Source: Aurantiochytrium sp. KH105 (lineage: Eukaryota; Sar; Bigyra; Thraustochytrida; Thraustochytriidae). From it: a DNA stretch of 64,000 bases. The notes below the pieces were generated by a model, which was given only the letters and a program-made list of their open reading frames with translations, was not told where the DNA came from and did not search any database. Position numbers and translations under genes: made by a program. The stretch lies in assembly GCA_003116975.1 (NCBI GenBank), contig BGKB01000001.1, positions 248,001 through 312,000 of the forward strand, written 5' to 3'. This document shows positions 47,524-56,795 of the stretch, one piece after another (position 1 is the stretch's first letter; each line of letters starts with the position of its first letter).

Positions 47524-49077
47524 CTACTCGACGGTGCTCAGCACGAGATCAACGGTCCCGGAAAGCTTTTGCAAATCCTTTTGCAAACGAAGCTCAGAAT
47601 GCAGCTGCGTCTGAAGTTTGACAAAAAGCTCATCGACCAGCACACTCTGTCCGAGGTCGGCAGTACAGGAACGCAAAAGCACGTCGCTGACTTGGACGAG
47701 AAGCGACGAGAAGCGTGGGTTTGCAATGTACTTGATGACAAAGGACAAAATGGGCTCGAGAGATGTGTCGTCACGAGCGGCCAGAGCGGCCTCAAGACCG
47801 TTGCGGTGAATGAGCTCTTCCAAGAGCGCGGCGACAACGGCGGGTTGCCGCGTGCCCAGCACCTCGTCGAGAGCCTGTTTGTAGTTGTACTTTTGCAAAT
47901 GTTTTTCGTACTTTTTCAGCCTGGTTCGACGCGCCACCGAGGCCTTGAAGTCACCCGGGGCCGGTCCGACGTTGCCACCGCGCATGAAGAAGCGCCTGGT
48001 GCCGCCGCGCGGCATGTCGAGGCCAGCGCCTGCGGCAATTTCGGCTTGCGTGCCAGTCTTTTCCTCTTTGGCAGACACGCGCTTGCGGACGACGGCTTGA
48101 CCCGAAACGCAACCAACAACGAGCGTGGAGTTATCCGTCGACATGCCAGCACAAAGAATGCCCTGACCGCTGCCAATGGCAACGCTGGCCGTGCATTCGA
48201 GCGAGTCGGCGTCGTGAACTTTGATGAGGCCGTCCAGCGAGCCAGACAAGAGACGCAAGTTCGTGCCATCCTGAAAGAGACTTGTGACGGTACGCTGGTG
48301 ATCGTCGAGCTCGCGAAGCTTTTGGCCGCCGGCGCGTACGTCCCACACAAACACCTTGCTGTGCACGGCTGCTGCGACGCGGTAGCCGTCGCGAAAAGCA
48401 AGAACGTCCTCAACGGGTCCGCCTTGATCGAGAGAAAGCGCAGCTGTTTGGGAGGGGGCGCGCACGTCCCAGAGCTTTACCGTGTGATCGTATGAGCCCG
48501 TGGCCCACACCTCGGGGCCAGCGCTTTCAACGCCTTTGATGCCCGCGCCGGTGCCAACAAAAGCAGCGCAGCGAACCTGATCCGTATGTCCACGAAAGAC
48601 GCCAACTTCTTCCTCCGTAGTGATGTCCCACTGACGCACTGTTTTGTCGTGCGAGCAGGAGAGCACAAAGCTTCCCGTGGGCGACCAGTTTGTCGAGCGG
48701 ACGGGTCCAGTATGGCCCTTGAGCAAGCGCATCAGGTTTCCCTTGGCAGACTCGAAAACATAGACTTGGCCATTTTCGCAGCCTGCCGCCATAAGTTTGC
48801 CATCGTACCGATAGCTCGGTCCATACGCCATGTCTTTGAAGCGCGCGAGCGTGCGTCTCAGCTTGCCTGAGCGGCCGTCATAGATGCCAACGCGGGTGCC
48901 CGACGCGAGCGCATACTCGAAGCTTGATCCCGGACTAAATGCGAGGCCTGTAACGGGGCCACTAAAGCGCAAGGGTTCGCCGGCATTGGTACGGAACTGT
49001 TTCCAGTACCTTTCCTCGGCGGACTCGTTGACGGTCTCGCGCACGAACTGCTGCTTGTTGAGCCGCTGGAACTCCAT
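47524..49077 (-). CDS. UTP15: U3 snoRNP protein UTP15
   Basis: 517 aa from the ATG at 49077; the longer frame begins with GTG. An N-terminal WD40 propeller (about 30-310) includes LKGHTGPVRSTNWSPTGSF, SCSHDKTVRQWD and ATGSYDHTVKLWDVR. A helical C-terminal domain includes RTRLKKYEKHLQKYNYKQALDEVL (quoted in part), VVAALLEELIHRNGL and a final helix. Both parts and the total length match UTP15 (518 aa in human). UTP15 is part of the t-UTP/UtpA complex in the nucleolus, which starts assembly of the small-subunit processome on pre-rRNA. Note the KKYEKHLQKYNYKQAL motif, which is diagnostic. Confidence 0.93.
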   Translation of the reverse strand: MEFQRLNKQQFVRETVNESAEERYWKQFRTNAGEPLRFSGPVTGLAFSPGSSFEYALASGTRVGIYDGRSGKLRRTLARFKDMAYGPSYRYDGKLMAAGCENGQVYVFESAKGNLMRLLKGHTGPVRSTNWSPTGSFVLSCSHDKTVRQWDITTEEEVGVFRGHTDQVRCAAFVGTGAGIKGVESAGPEVWATGSYDHTVKLWDVRAPSQTAALSLDQGGPVEDVLAFRDGYRVAAAVHSKVFVWDVRAGGQKLRELDDHQRTVTSLFQDGTNLRLLSGSLDGLIKVHDADSLECTASVAIGSGQGILCAGMSTDNSTLVVGCVSGQAVVRKRVSAKEEKTGTQAEIAAGAGLDMPRGGTRRFFMRGGNVGPAPGDFKASVARRTRLKKYEKHLQKYNYKQALDEVLGTRQPAVVAALLEELIHRNGLEAALAARDDTSLEPILSFVIKYIANPRFSSLLVQVSDVLLRSCTADLGQSVLVDELFVKLQTQLHSELRLQKDLQKLSGTVDLVLSTVE

Positions 49078-49565
49078 CGTTGCAAGCAAGTCGATCAGCA
49101 ACGCCACTCACTCGCTCGCTGGCTCACTCGACCGGTGTCAGCGTTGCTGGCCGACGCGTCGCGCGCGCTGGCTGTCGCCCGCCGCTCGCCGGCTGCCTGG
49201 CTAGCTGGCTGGCCCTCCGCGCCACGACCTCGCCTGCGTCGGAGCTCTGCTCTGGTGGTCGTGGGGGCTTGGCGCCCCGTCCAACCAGCCAGCCGCGGGG
49301 GGCGGCCCCGCATAGCAGGTAGCATAGCGTCGAGTCTGTACTTTGTCAGCAGTAAACTTGTATGAGAAGTAAAATGCATGGTGGTCGCTGTCGAGGAGCG
49401 AGGAAGTGAGTGAGTGACCAAGATGGCAAGCAAGTCCGCGATCACTTTGGGGACGAAGAGGCGGAGAACAAAAGCAAGCACGTTTCATTCCGGAAGGGGG
49501 GGTTGGAGGTTTATAGTGTTATATTTTTCTCGATCGGCGGTGGTGATGTGAGCTATTGTTAATCT
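49078..49565. other. Intergenic region upstream of UTP15
   Basis: 488 bp between the UTP15 start and the lectin stop, both minus strand. GC-rich next to UTP15 and AT-richer further on. No gene is supported. Confidence 0.5.
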
Positions 49566-51194
49566 TTAAAAGAGCTTGTCGCGCTGGCTTAGCTTTTTCA
49601 GAGAACGCGCCGTGTAGGCCATATAGGCGGCAACACAGAGAACTATCAAAACCAAAGGCAAGCGCCAGCCGCCCGAGCTACTCTTGGCCTCCTCGACCTG
49701 GATTCCGACCTTTGTCTCGAGAAGCGCGAGTCGCGCCTCGATGGTGTCGTGCATGGTGGCTTCGAGCTTGGCGAGCCGGTCGTCGATGTGCTTGGAGATC
49801 TGCTCCTTGCGGGCCTTTTCGAGGTCCCCGATGCGATCCTGACTGTTGTCTTCCTTTTCCTCGAGCTTTTGCATCATCTTCTCGAGGGAGAGCTTTGTGG
49901 ACTCAAGATCGTGCTCGATGCGATGTTGCAATTTATTGAGCGCCTTGCTCAGCTCGGTGGTCTCCAACGCAAGGTCGTTCACATGTTCAGCGACCTCGGC
50001 GCCGCTGTAAACAGAAAAAGCGTAAAGAGTTCGTCCGCCCATCCATCCATCCATCCATCCATCCATCCATGTATCCATCAGGCCAATCCCATTCATCGAT
50101 TTGGATTTACGTCCAAAGTAAGCGCCGCGCGGTGTCGAATCGTTGTTTCGTTAGTAATTTGCACGTTGTTTAATTCTCTGGTTCAATTCCATTCCTTCAC
50201 CATCCTAACAGACGACCCTTTGCTACTTTCTTACTCTCCCTAGAACACCTCTCCTTCCCATCCCTCTTCTCTCCGCGCCCTCCTTAGTTCTTTTGGAGGA
50301 AAACCCAGCTACAGAAACTTACTCGAGGTCATCGTGCACTTCAATCTGCACGAGTGGTGCATCCTTGTCCTCTTCATCTGCTTCGATCATGTGGGCAAAC
50401 TTGCGAGGCTCGGCTACCTTGAACTCAAGAATGTCATGATTATCGGCCAGAGCACCCGTGCTGGCGGAGATGCCAAAGTGCAGGTTATTTTGCCAATCCT
50501 TGGGCAATTGATCCGAGACCTTGGAGGAAAAGCACTCCTTGAAGTCACCCGTGCCATACTTGTCGACTTCGAGGGAGATCTCGCCGTTTTCGACCCAGAT
50601 GCGAACCGCCGAGTATTTGTCAACGTCAAAGGAGTCGGCGCCCTCGTAGTAGCGGTAGTGTGCCTCGCAGCCGGGACGATCTTTATCGAGGGCGGCAGGC
50701 TCGTTTCCAGAACTAACCAGGAGGGAGATGTCTTTGTGGACATGACCATGTTCGACGTTACGGAAGGTGTCGAACATGATGCCGAGGCCCGTAAAGGTGT
50801 CCGTGTGACCCAAAAGCATGCCTTCCTGAAACGAGGGACGCTTGCCCTTTTGAGTAATCCAGAGCGCGAGGCCATCGCCGTAAAGATGGCGGCCGCTGCC
50901 ACTAATGCGAAAGCGCATCTGGATAGCAAAGTTCTTCTCGCCAATGGCCTCCGTGTTGAAGAGCCACCCGCGCTTGGACTGTCTGTCGGGCGTGAGCCGC
51001 AAGAAGTTCTGCTTGGCAATGACCGACCCTCCGTACTGCCAGTGCGAAAGATCTCTCTGACCTGAGTTTTCCTTGAACTTGTCAAATGGGGAGATAAGGC
51101 TGTGTTTTGCCAGGGGCACGTAGGCCTCGGCGCCGGCGAGCAGGTTGCACGCCGCCGCGAGCACCAGCATCGCCGCCAGCGTGGTCGTCTTCAT
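49566..51194 (-). CDS. ERGIC-53/VIP36-like L-type lectin, two exons
   Basis: Exon 1 is 50323-51194 and exon 2 is 49566-50004, with a 318-bp phase-2 intron (CTCGA/GTAAGT, TTTACAG/CGGCG). The joined protein is 436 aa. A signal peptide (1-24, ending AGAEA) is followed by an L-type lectin domain: GSVIAKQNFLRLTPD, GDGLALW, GLGIMFDTFRN, and FGISASTG. Exon 2 supplies a coiled coil and a single transmembrane helix (LPLVLIVLCVAAYMAYTA) with a short tail ending RDKLF. The architecture is that of ERGIC-53, a mannose-binding cargo receptor that cycles between ER and Golgi. The Arg at -5 and Lys at -3 resemble a COPI retrieval signal, and the final Phe fits an ER-export signal. The frame over 49566-50096 taken alone would look like an unrelated small gene. 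Confidence 0.9.
50038..50070. repeat. CCAT tetranucleotide repeat inside the lectin intron
   Basis: About eight copies of CCAT in a row lie inside the 318-bp lectin intron, close to the acceptor on the minus strand. Confidence 0.9.
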
Positions 51195-52596
51195 GGTGCC
51201 TTTTTCCCTCTCTTCGATCAGCAGCCACAGGCCGTTGTCACTCTCGCTCGGCCAACGAACGAGAAGGCAGGTACGCACGCAGGCACGCGCGCGCAAGCGT
51301 ACGCAGACAGGAACGTACTCACGCACGCACGCACGCACGCAGGTAGGCTGCTGAGCCCTCGGAGCCGTAGACGCCTCCGGGTCCCAATAGCCCGAGCGGC
51401 AAGCGGGCGCGCGACAAATAGATTTGTTTGCCCCCACCGTTGCCAGCTCAGAACAACCCATTTCCAATCAGGGTTCTTCTCAGGCTGCGCCCTCGATTAT
51501 AGACCGCCTTCTTGTCGAGCTTAGACCGTTTTCTCCTCGTCTCCACTGGCCCTGTCCACCACTACACCCCACTTGTGTGGAGGAGTCTCCAGTGGTACTC
51601 ATACAAGCCACATAATGTGCAAGCTACGGATTTACCCCTGTCCCCACTGCACTAATACCACCTTTCAAATCTGAAAATAAGCCTCAGTAGCACATGGGGA
51701 AACGCGGACGCGCGGCTCCTGACGCTGCTGGGTGCACCTCTGCGGCAATGCGGCTCTGCAGTGCAGGATGCGGCGGCAAGTGCGGTATCCAGGGGCACAA
51801 GTGGGCCAAAGCGGGGCCGCAAGTGGGGAGTGGCGTGTGCGTCCTGTTCGAATGTCCTGTGTGTCTGCCCGGCTGCTGTCTGCCCATTAGTCTGTCTGTC
51901 TAGTATAGTAGTCTGTTTGTGTGCGTGAGTGTTTGCGCTGTGTAGAAGTCACTATGCACGGAGTGTCTGGCAGTAGTAGCAGCGGAGGCGAGAGGCAAAT
52001 CAGATCGACCAAGCAAGCACCCGGCGATCCCGCGCGAGCACGAGCTCCGCACGGCCGCAGGTACGTCGCGGCGCGGCGCGGCGCGGCGCAGCGCCCGCGT
52101 CTCCCGCCCCTCGCCCTCCCTCGCGCCCGCGCGCCCGCCGCAGCGCGCCGGCGCCCCCCTCGCGGCGCAGGGCCCAAGCTCGCGCGTTCGCGTGCGGCGG
52201 CGATTTGTAATGAGGTGCGGCTTCGCCTCGCCTCGCCTCGCCTCGCCTCGCCTCGCCTCGCCTCGCCTCGCCTCGCCTCGCCTCGCCTCGCGCCCGCCGC
52301 GGAGGCGCGCGTCTCCGCCGCCGGCGCGCGCGAGCGGGCGAGCGAGCGAGCGCGGCGTGCGCGGGAAGGCGGGCCTGGCGGCAGGCGGGAGATGACTAGG
52401 GAGATACTAGGGGGAGAGGCTGCGACTGGGCGGCCGCGGCGAAGAATGGAAGGGAAGGGAAGGGAAGGGAATGTCCCAAGTCGGGCACGGGCGGCGAGCG
52501 AGGACTGACGGCGCGCAGCGCAGCGCAGCACAGCAGCAGCACAGCAGCAGCAGCAGCACAGCAGCAGACGCAGACGCAGACAGACAGGCAGACACG
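51195..52596. other. Divergent promoter region with simple repeats
   Basis: 1.4 kb between the lectin (-) and V-ATPase subunit E (+). It holds ACGC repeats (about 51320-51340), a long CGCCT array (52223-52290) and a GGGAA run at about 52450-52470. Open frames of up to 214 codons reflect the repeats. No gene is supported. Confidence 0.55.
52223..52290. repeat. CGCCT pentanucleotide array
   Basis: About 13 uninterrupted copies of CGCCT. Simple-sequence DNA in the promoter region of the V-ATPase subunit E gene. Confidence 0.95.
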
Positions 52597-53542
52597 ATGG
52601 AGTCCTCAGGCCAGCGCGATGCGCAGATCCAGCAGATGTGCGACTTCATTATCCAGGAGGCCAAGGAGAAGGTGAACGAGATCCACCTGCAGACGGCCCA
52701 TGACTCGAACCTCGAGAAACAGATGACCGTGCAGAAGGCCAAGGGCAAGATCATGAAGGAGGTCAAGGAGAAGGAGAAGCACGTACGTGAATCGACAAAC
52801 CCGGTGTGATAGAGGGAGGGACTGAGTGAGAAGGTTGGCTGGGCAAGCAAGATCTTGTGTGATCTCGCCAGTAGAAGAAACGTATGGGTCGCGAGAGAAG
52901 GCATTCTCTCCAGAAATACCTTGAAAAATACAACTTGGAATGCGTGCAGAGTGGACTGACTGACTAACCCCCTTTCCTTCTCTTTCGATTTTTCGTACCT
53001 GCACCCGCTGAACCCATGCGCAGCTCAAGATCCAGCAGCGCATCAAGGTGTCCCGCGCCGAGGCGCAGTTCCGCGTCAAGAAGATGGTCGCCCGTGAGGA
53101 GCTTCTCGATCAGGTCAAGGCCTCGTGCATCAAGGCTCTTGGCAGCGTGACCAATGACAAGGCCAAGTACCAGTCCATGCTTCGCGACCTCATCGTGCAG
53201 GGTCTCATTAAGCTCAACGAGCCCAAGGTTGAGGTCATTGTGCGCGAGGCTGATGTCGATATTGCCAACAAGGCGAAGGACGAGGCCTCCAAGAAGTACT
53301 CTGAGATCATCAAGTCCGAGACCGGCCAGACCGCCAAGGTCACCCTCGAGGTTAACCCGAACGGCAAGTGCCTTCCCCCGGCCTCGGACGGCTCGAACAA
53401 GAAGAGCTGCGCTGGTGGCGTCAAGCTCCTCGCCTCGAACGGTCGCATCATTTGCGACAACACCCTCGATAGCCGCCTCACCGTCGGTTTCGACGAGCTC
53501 ATGCCCGAAATTCGCAAGAACCTCTTCAGCACTCGCGTCTAA
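52597..53542 (+). CDS. VMA4: V-type ATPase subunit E, two exons
   Basis: Exon 1 is 52597-52782 and exon 2 is 53024-53542, with a phase-0 intron of 241 bp (CAC/GTACGT, CGCAG/CTCAAG). The product is 234 aa. It begins as an alpha-helix (QIQQMCDFIIQEAKEKVNEI) and continues across the junction as KEKEKH-LKIQQRIKVSRAEAQ, matching subunit E. The C-terminal globular part contains DNTLDSRLTVGFDELMPEIR, the family signature. Subunit E forms peripheral stalks with subunit G that hold the V1 catalytic head to the membrane, powering acidification of vacuoles and endosomes. Codons are strongly biased to C-ending forms (AAG, CTC, ATC), suggesting high expression. Confidence 0.95.
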
Positions 53543-54094
53543 GTGTCTGAGCGACCGTCTTTGTGTCTTGTGCTAACTCCACTCTTCTTTCACCTACTCA
53601 CTCATTGAATATCCAACCTTTTTTTTCCTTTCTTTTTCCTTGCGCGATCGTCACCCGCCTCCGATCCATGACGTTCTGGCCTTCTTGTTGCAGCTGCAGG
53701 CCTAAGCTAGCCTACTTGAGAGATTGACAACGAGTTAAGGGTTTCTGTCATCTTTGCACTGTCACTGGCCGGTCACCCAAAGTTTTTTTGTTTTTTTTTC
53801 TCACTCTTCTTTTCGCATCTTCTGCGTCTCGCCCGCGTTCAAGGTGAAATGACGTCATGCAGACCCGCCAAGAAAAGATCCTCTCCACGCGTCGCTTTGC
53901 AAGTGCTATAACAGTGAGGGGCTGGGCAAATCGAACGAGCGAGCAACGCGCCGTAGCGCATTAAAGCCGCGTCCTTGACTTTGTCGTCCTCAATCGCGCT
54001 TCTGTCTTGATCAGTCCGTCCGACGAGCGATTGAAGACCCAGAAACCAAAACCCAAACCAACTTGAAAAGTCGACAGGTCTCGAGCTTGGCAGG
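53543..54094. other. Intergenic region between V-ATPase E and epoxide hydrolase
   Basis: 552 bp with several T-rich tracts (53620-53640, 53780-53800), which fit a 3' UTR, followed by the hydrolase promoter. No gene is supported. Confidence 0.5.
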
Positions 54095-55114
54095 ATGCGC
54101 GCCGTTCACCAGATGGCACCGCTGCGCACGGGCGTGGACATGCACTACGTGGAGGCTCTGCCGCCGCAAACGCAGCGTGTCCGCGCAACCGTTCTGTGCG
54201 TGCATGGGTTTCCCGATGCATGGTTCGGGTACCGCAAGCAGATCCCGGCGCTCGCCGAGGCGGGATACCGCGTGCTCGTCCCCGATATGCGCGGCTACGG
54301 CGCGACAAGTGTGCCGCGCGAGATCGAAGCGTACGCAATGGAAGAAATCTGCAAGGACATTGAAGCGCTCCTCGACACCCTCTTCATTGACAAAATTGTC
54401 ATTGTGGGCCACGACTGGGGCGGAACCTGCGTGTGGAACTTTGCTCTGCACTACCCGGAGCGCATCCTCGGTCTCGCAGCCTTTTGCACGCCGTTCTTTC
54501 CGTGGAAGCCCGACAACCCTTGGCCTCGCGTCAAAGCGAACGAGAACTCCCGCTTTAATTATCAAATTTGGTTCCAGCGTGCAGAGGCCGAGCAAGAGTT
54601 TGAGAGCGACTACGGCCGGGCTGTGCGCTGCATGATTCGTGGGACCTCGCAAGCGGACATTGCTGCCACCGGCGAATTTGCGACCAAGCCTTGGCGTCCC
54701 ACGCAGGATGGTGGCGCGCTGGCCAACTACCCTGCCACTGTTCCACGTAGCGAAATGCTTTCCGAGGCCGAGGAGCATGAGTACACGCAATCATTTGCTC
54801 GTTCTGGATTCTTTGGTATGCTCTCTTGGTACCGTAATGTGGAGCGTAACTGGGTCTGGAATGCATCCACCGAGGGGAAAAAGGTCAACGTGCCTTGCCT
54901 CATGGTCACGGCCGGTCGCGACGCTACACTGCCTCCCTCCATGACCAAGCACATGCCCAAGTGGATTGATGATTTGACGCAGCATAATGTTCCCGACGCT
55001 GGTCATTGGGTTCTCCAAGAGCGCCCGGAGGCTTGCAACAAGGCCTTGCTCTCATGGCTTGACGCCAAGTCGTCCGTGATTGAGCGCTCGTCGCAAGCAA
55101 AGGCTCACCTGTGA
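54095..55114 (+). CDS. Epoxide hydrolase-like alpha/beta hydrolase
   Basis: 339 aa. Alpha/beta-hydrolase marks seen: oxyanion-hole HGFPDAWFGY, PDMRGYG, nucleophile elbow GHDWGG (catalytic Asp), acid in GRDATLP, and catalytic His in DAGHWVLQE. Lid tyrosines fit FNYQIWFQ and LSWYRN. The order and the Asp nucleophile identify the soluble epoxide hydrolase family rather than a serine esterase; these enzymes open epoxides to diols, for instance of fatty acids. The protein ends AHL, a plausible peroxisomal PTS1 tripeptide, so a peroxisomal location is possible. The annotation of substrate is open. Confidence 0.87.
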   Translation: MRAVHQMAPLRTGVDMHYVEALPPQTQRVRATVLCVHGFPDAWFGYRKQIPALAEAGYRVLVPDMRGYGATSVPREIEAYAMEEICKDIEALLDTLFIDKIVIVGHDWGGTCVWNFALHYPERILGLAAFCTPFFPWKPDNPWPRVKANENSRFNYQIWFQRAEAEQEFESDYGRAVRCMIRGTSQADIAATGEFATKPWRPTQDGGALANYPATVPRSEMLSEAEEHEYTQSFARSGFFGMLSWYRNVERNWVWNASTEGKKVNVPCLMVTAGRDATLPPSMTKHMPKWIDDLTQHNVPDAGHWVLQERPEACNKALLSWLDAKSSVIERSSQAKAHL

Positions 55115-56696
55115 TGGTTGCCCGAACGTATATACCCTCTTGTTTCGGCAAACCAAGCAGCTCCAGGGCGCAAAGTCAATAATTATTATGTCATTTTCGA
55201 TCGCAAGATTTCCTTTTGGCCTAGGCCTATACCTAGAACTCCGTGCTTCCGGGTGTGAAGGCTGCAGTGCGACTCACAGAGTCCACAAGCAAGCAAGCAA
55301 ACAAGCAAGCAAGATCTTTTTGATACCATCACCACAAGCGCAACGACGTCACTTTTCTGATTCCGCGCATGCGTGTCTCGCAGTCGCTGGCGCGGTCGCT
55401 GTCGCAGTCGCTGTCACGTGCGAATCTTTGGTCTGCTCGGCAGCGGCTGCGGATATGGAGTAAGTAGGTCCTGGTCTTTTCTCCTAATCTATTCGGCGCA
55501 TGTTTACATGGCTCGGGAGTCGCCTCAACTGCTCCCAGCGCATCAAACCAGCAGCAGCAGCAGAACGTGGCGCGGACCTCCGCTACTCACGGCTCGCCGC
55601 TGTCACCTGCCGTATTTACTCACTCACACACTCACACATCCACTCACTCTCACGCGCGTCCAGCTGCAGCAGCTGCTGCTGCTGCTGCTGCTGCTGCTGC
55701 AACATCTCACGCTTACAAGCAGAGGTCAGAAGAGTTGCTCAGCTCGGCATACGTTCATGGCCCGCTGCCGTCTGCAGCCGCCGCTGCTGCTGCTGCTGCT
55801 GTTGCTGCTGCGTGCGTTTCTGCGATTGTTTCCTCCTCTCCGGGAAGCAGCCGCGGGCAACCGCGCCGCGCATGTCGATGGTAGATCGACGGGGATGATG
55901 AGCTGCATGCTGCTACAGCTACAAACCTGTCGCAGCTGAAGGTGTCATGACCTCATCTTCCCCGCCGCACATGTAACAGCGTGCACGTGCAATTCAGCCC
56001 TGCGGCTCGCGACTCAGCGCATGGCCGCCGCGCCTCGACCTCCGGCCGACTTTTCTCCTCGCCGGCTTCCCCCTCCGCGCGCGAGCCCGCTCCTGCCGCG
56101 CCGCCTGCACGCCACACGCGGCGCGGCGGCCTCGCCCTCGCTCCCGCCGCTCGCGTCCACGCGCTCGGAGTCTTCGTCTTCTCCGTCCTGATTGAGAGCG
56201 CCCGGCATTTCATTTCATCTTCTTCATCTCGTCATCTCTCCATCACCAACCCGGCAACCTTCGATCGCCTCGCCGCCCCCGGTCGCTGCTGCAGCTGCAG
56301 CTGCAGCTGCAGCTGCCGCTGCCGCGCCGCCTCCGCAGCGCTTCCGCAAGCCAGGCGCGGCCTCTGAACGGGCGGCCAGCCGGGCCGGCGCGTCCCACCG
56401 CGGCAGTCGGTTCGTCAGCGAGCGAGCGCCGCGAGTCGAGTCGCAAAAGTCGAACAGCCGAGCCTAAGGAAGAAGTCGGAATCCGCCTGCGCGCACTGCA
56501 GGCTGTCGCAGAACCGCTCCCGCGAGAAGGCGCCAGGGCGACAGGAGGGAGGCGACTGCGCCGGACGTGCAGCTGCGGAGAGCAGGGAGCAGAGAGCAGA
56601 ACCGAGACGAGACGAGACGAGACGAGGCGAGGCGAGACGAGACGAGACGAGCGTCGAGAACCAAGACCCAACCGCGTGCGTGCGGGCTTGGCGCTC

Positions 56697-56730
<34 letters not shown>

Positions 56731-56795
56731 CTGCTTGCTTGCTTGCTTGCTTGTGAGCCATACGAGGAAGTGGCGGGACGAAGTGAGCGGCGAAG
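55115..56795. other. Long intergenic region rich in microsatellites
   Basis: 1.7 kb between the epoxide hydrolase and the exchanger gene. It holds AAGC repeats (55288-55316), two GCT runs (55671-55700, 55780-55811), CAGCTG runs near 56288-56318, a GACGA array (56604-56651) and a GCTT array (56697-56753). Frames through these repeats translate as Ala, Leu, Ser or Lys-Gln-Ala-Ser runs and are not supported as genes. Confidence 0.6.
56604..56753. repeat. GACGA and GCTT simple-sequence arrays
   Basis: A GACGA/GGCGA pentanucleotide array (56604-56651) is followed by about 14 copies of GCTT with one interruption (56697-56753). Both lie within 200 bp upstream of the exchanger start codon. Confidence 0.92.

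Noticed and set aside
49566-50096. Separate small coiled-coil membrane protein
   Set aside because: It is the second exon of the lectin. The frame's first residues translate intronic CCAT repeats.
52223-52290. Possible CRISPR-like or other regular array
   Set aside because: It is a plain pentanucleotide microsatellite without spacers, in a eukaryotic genome.
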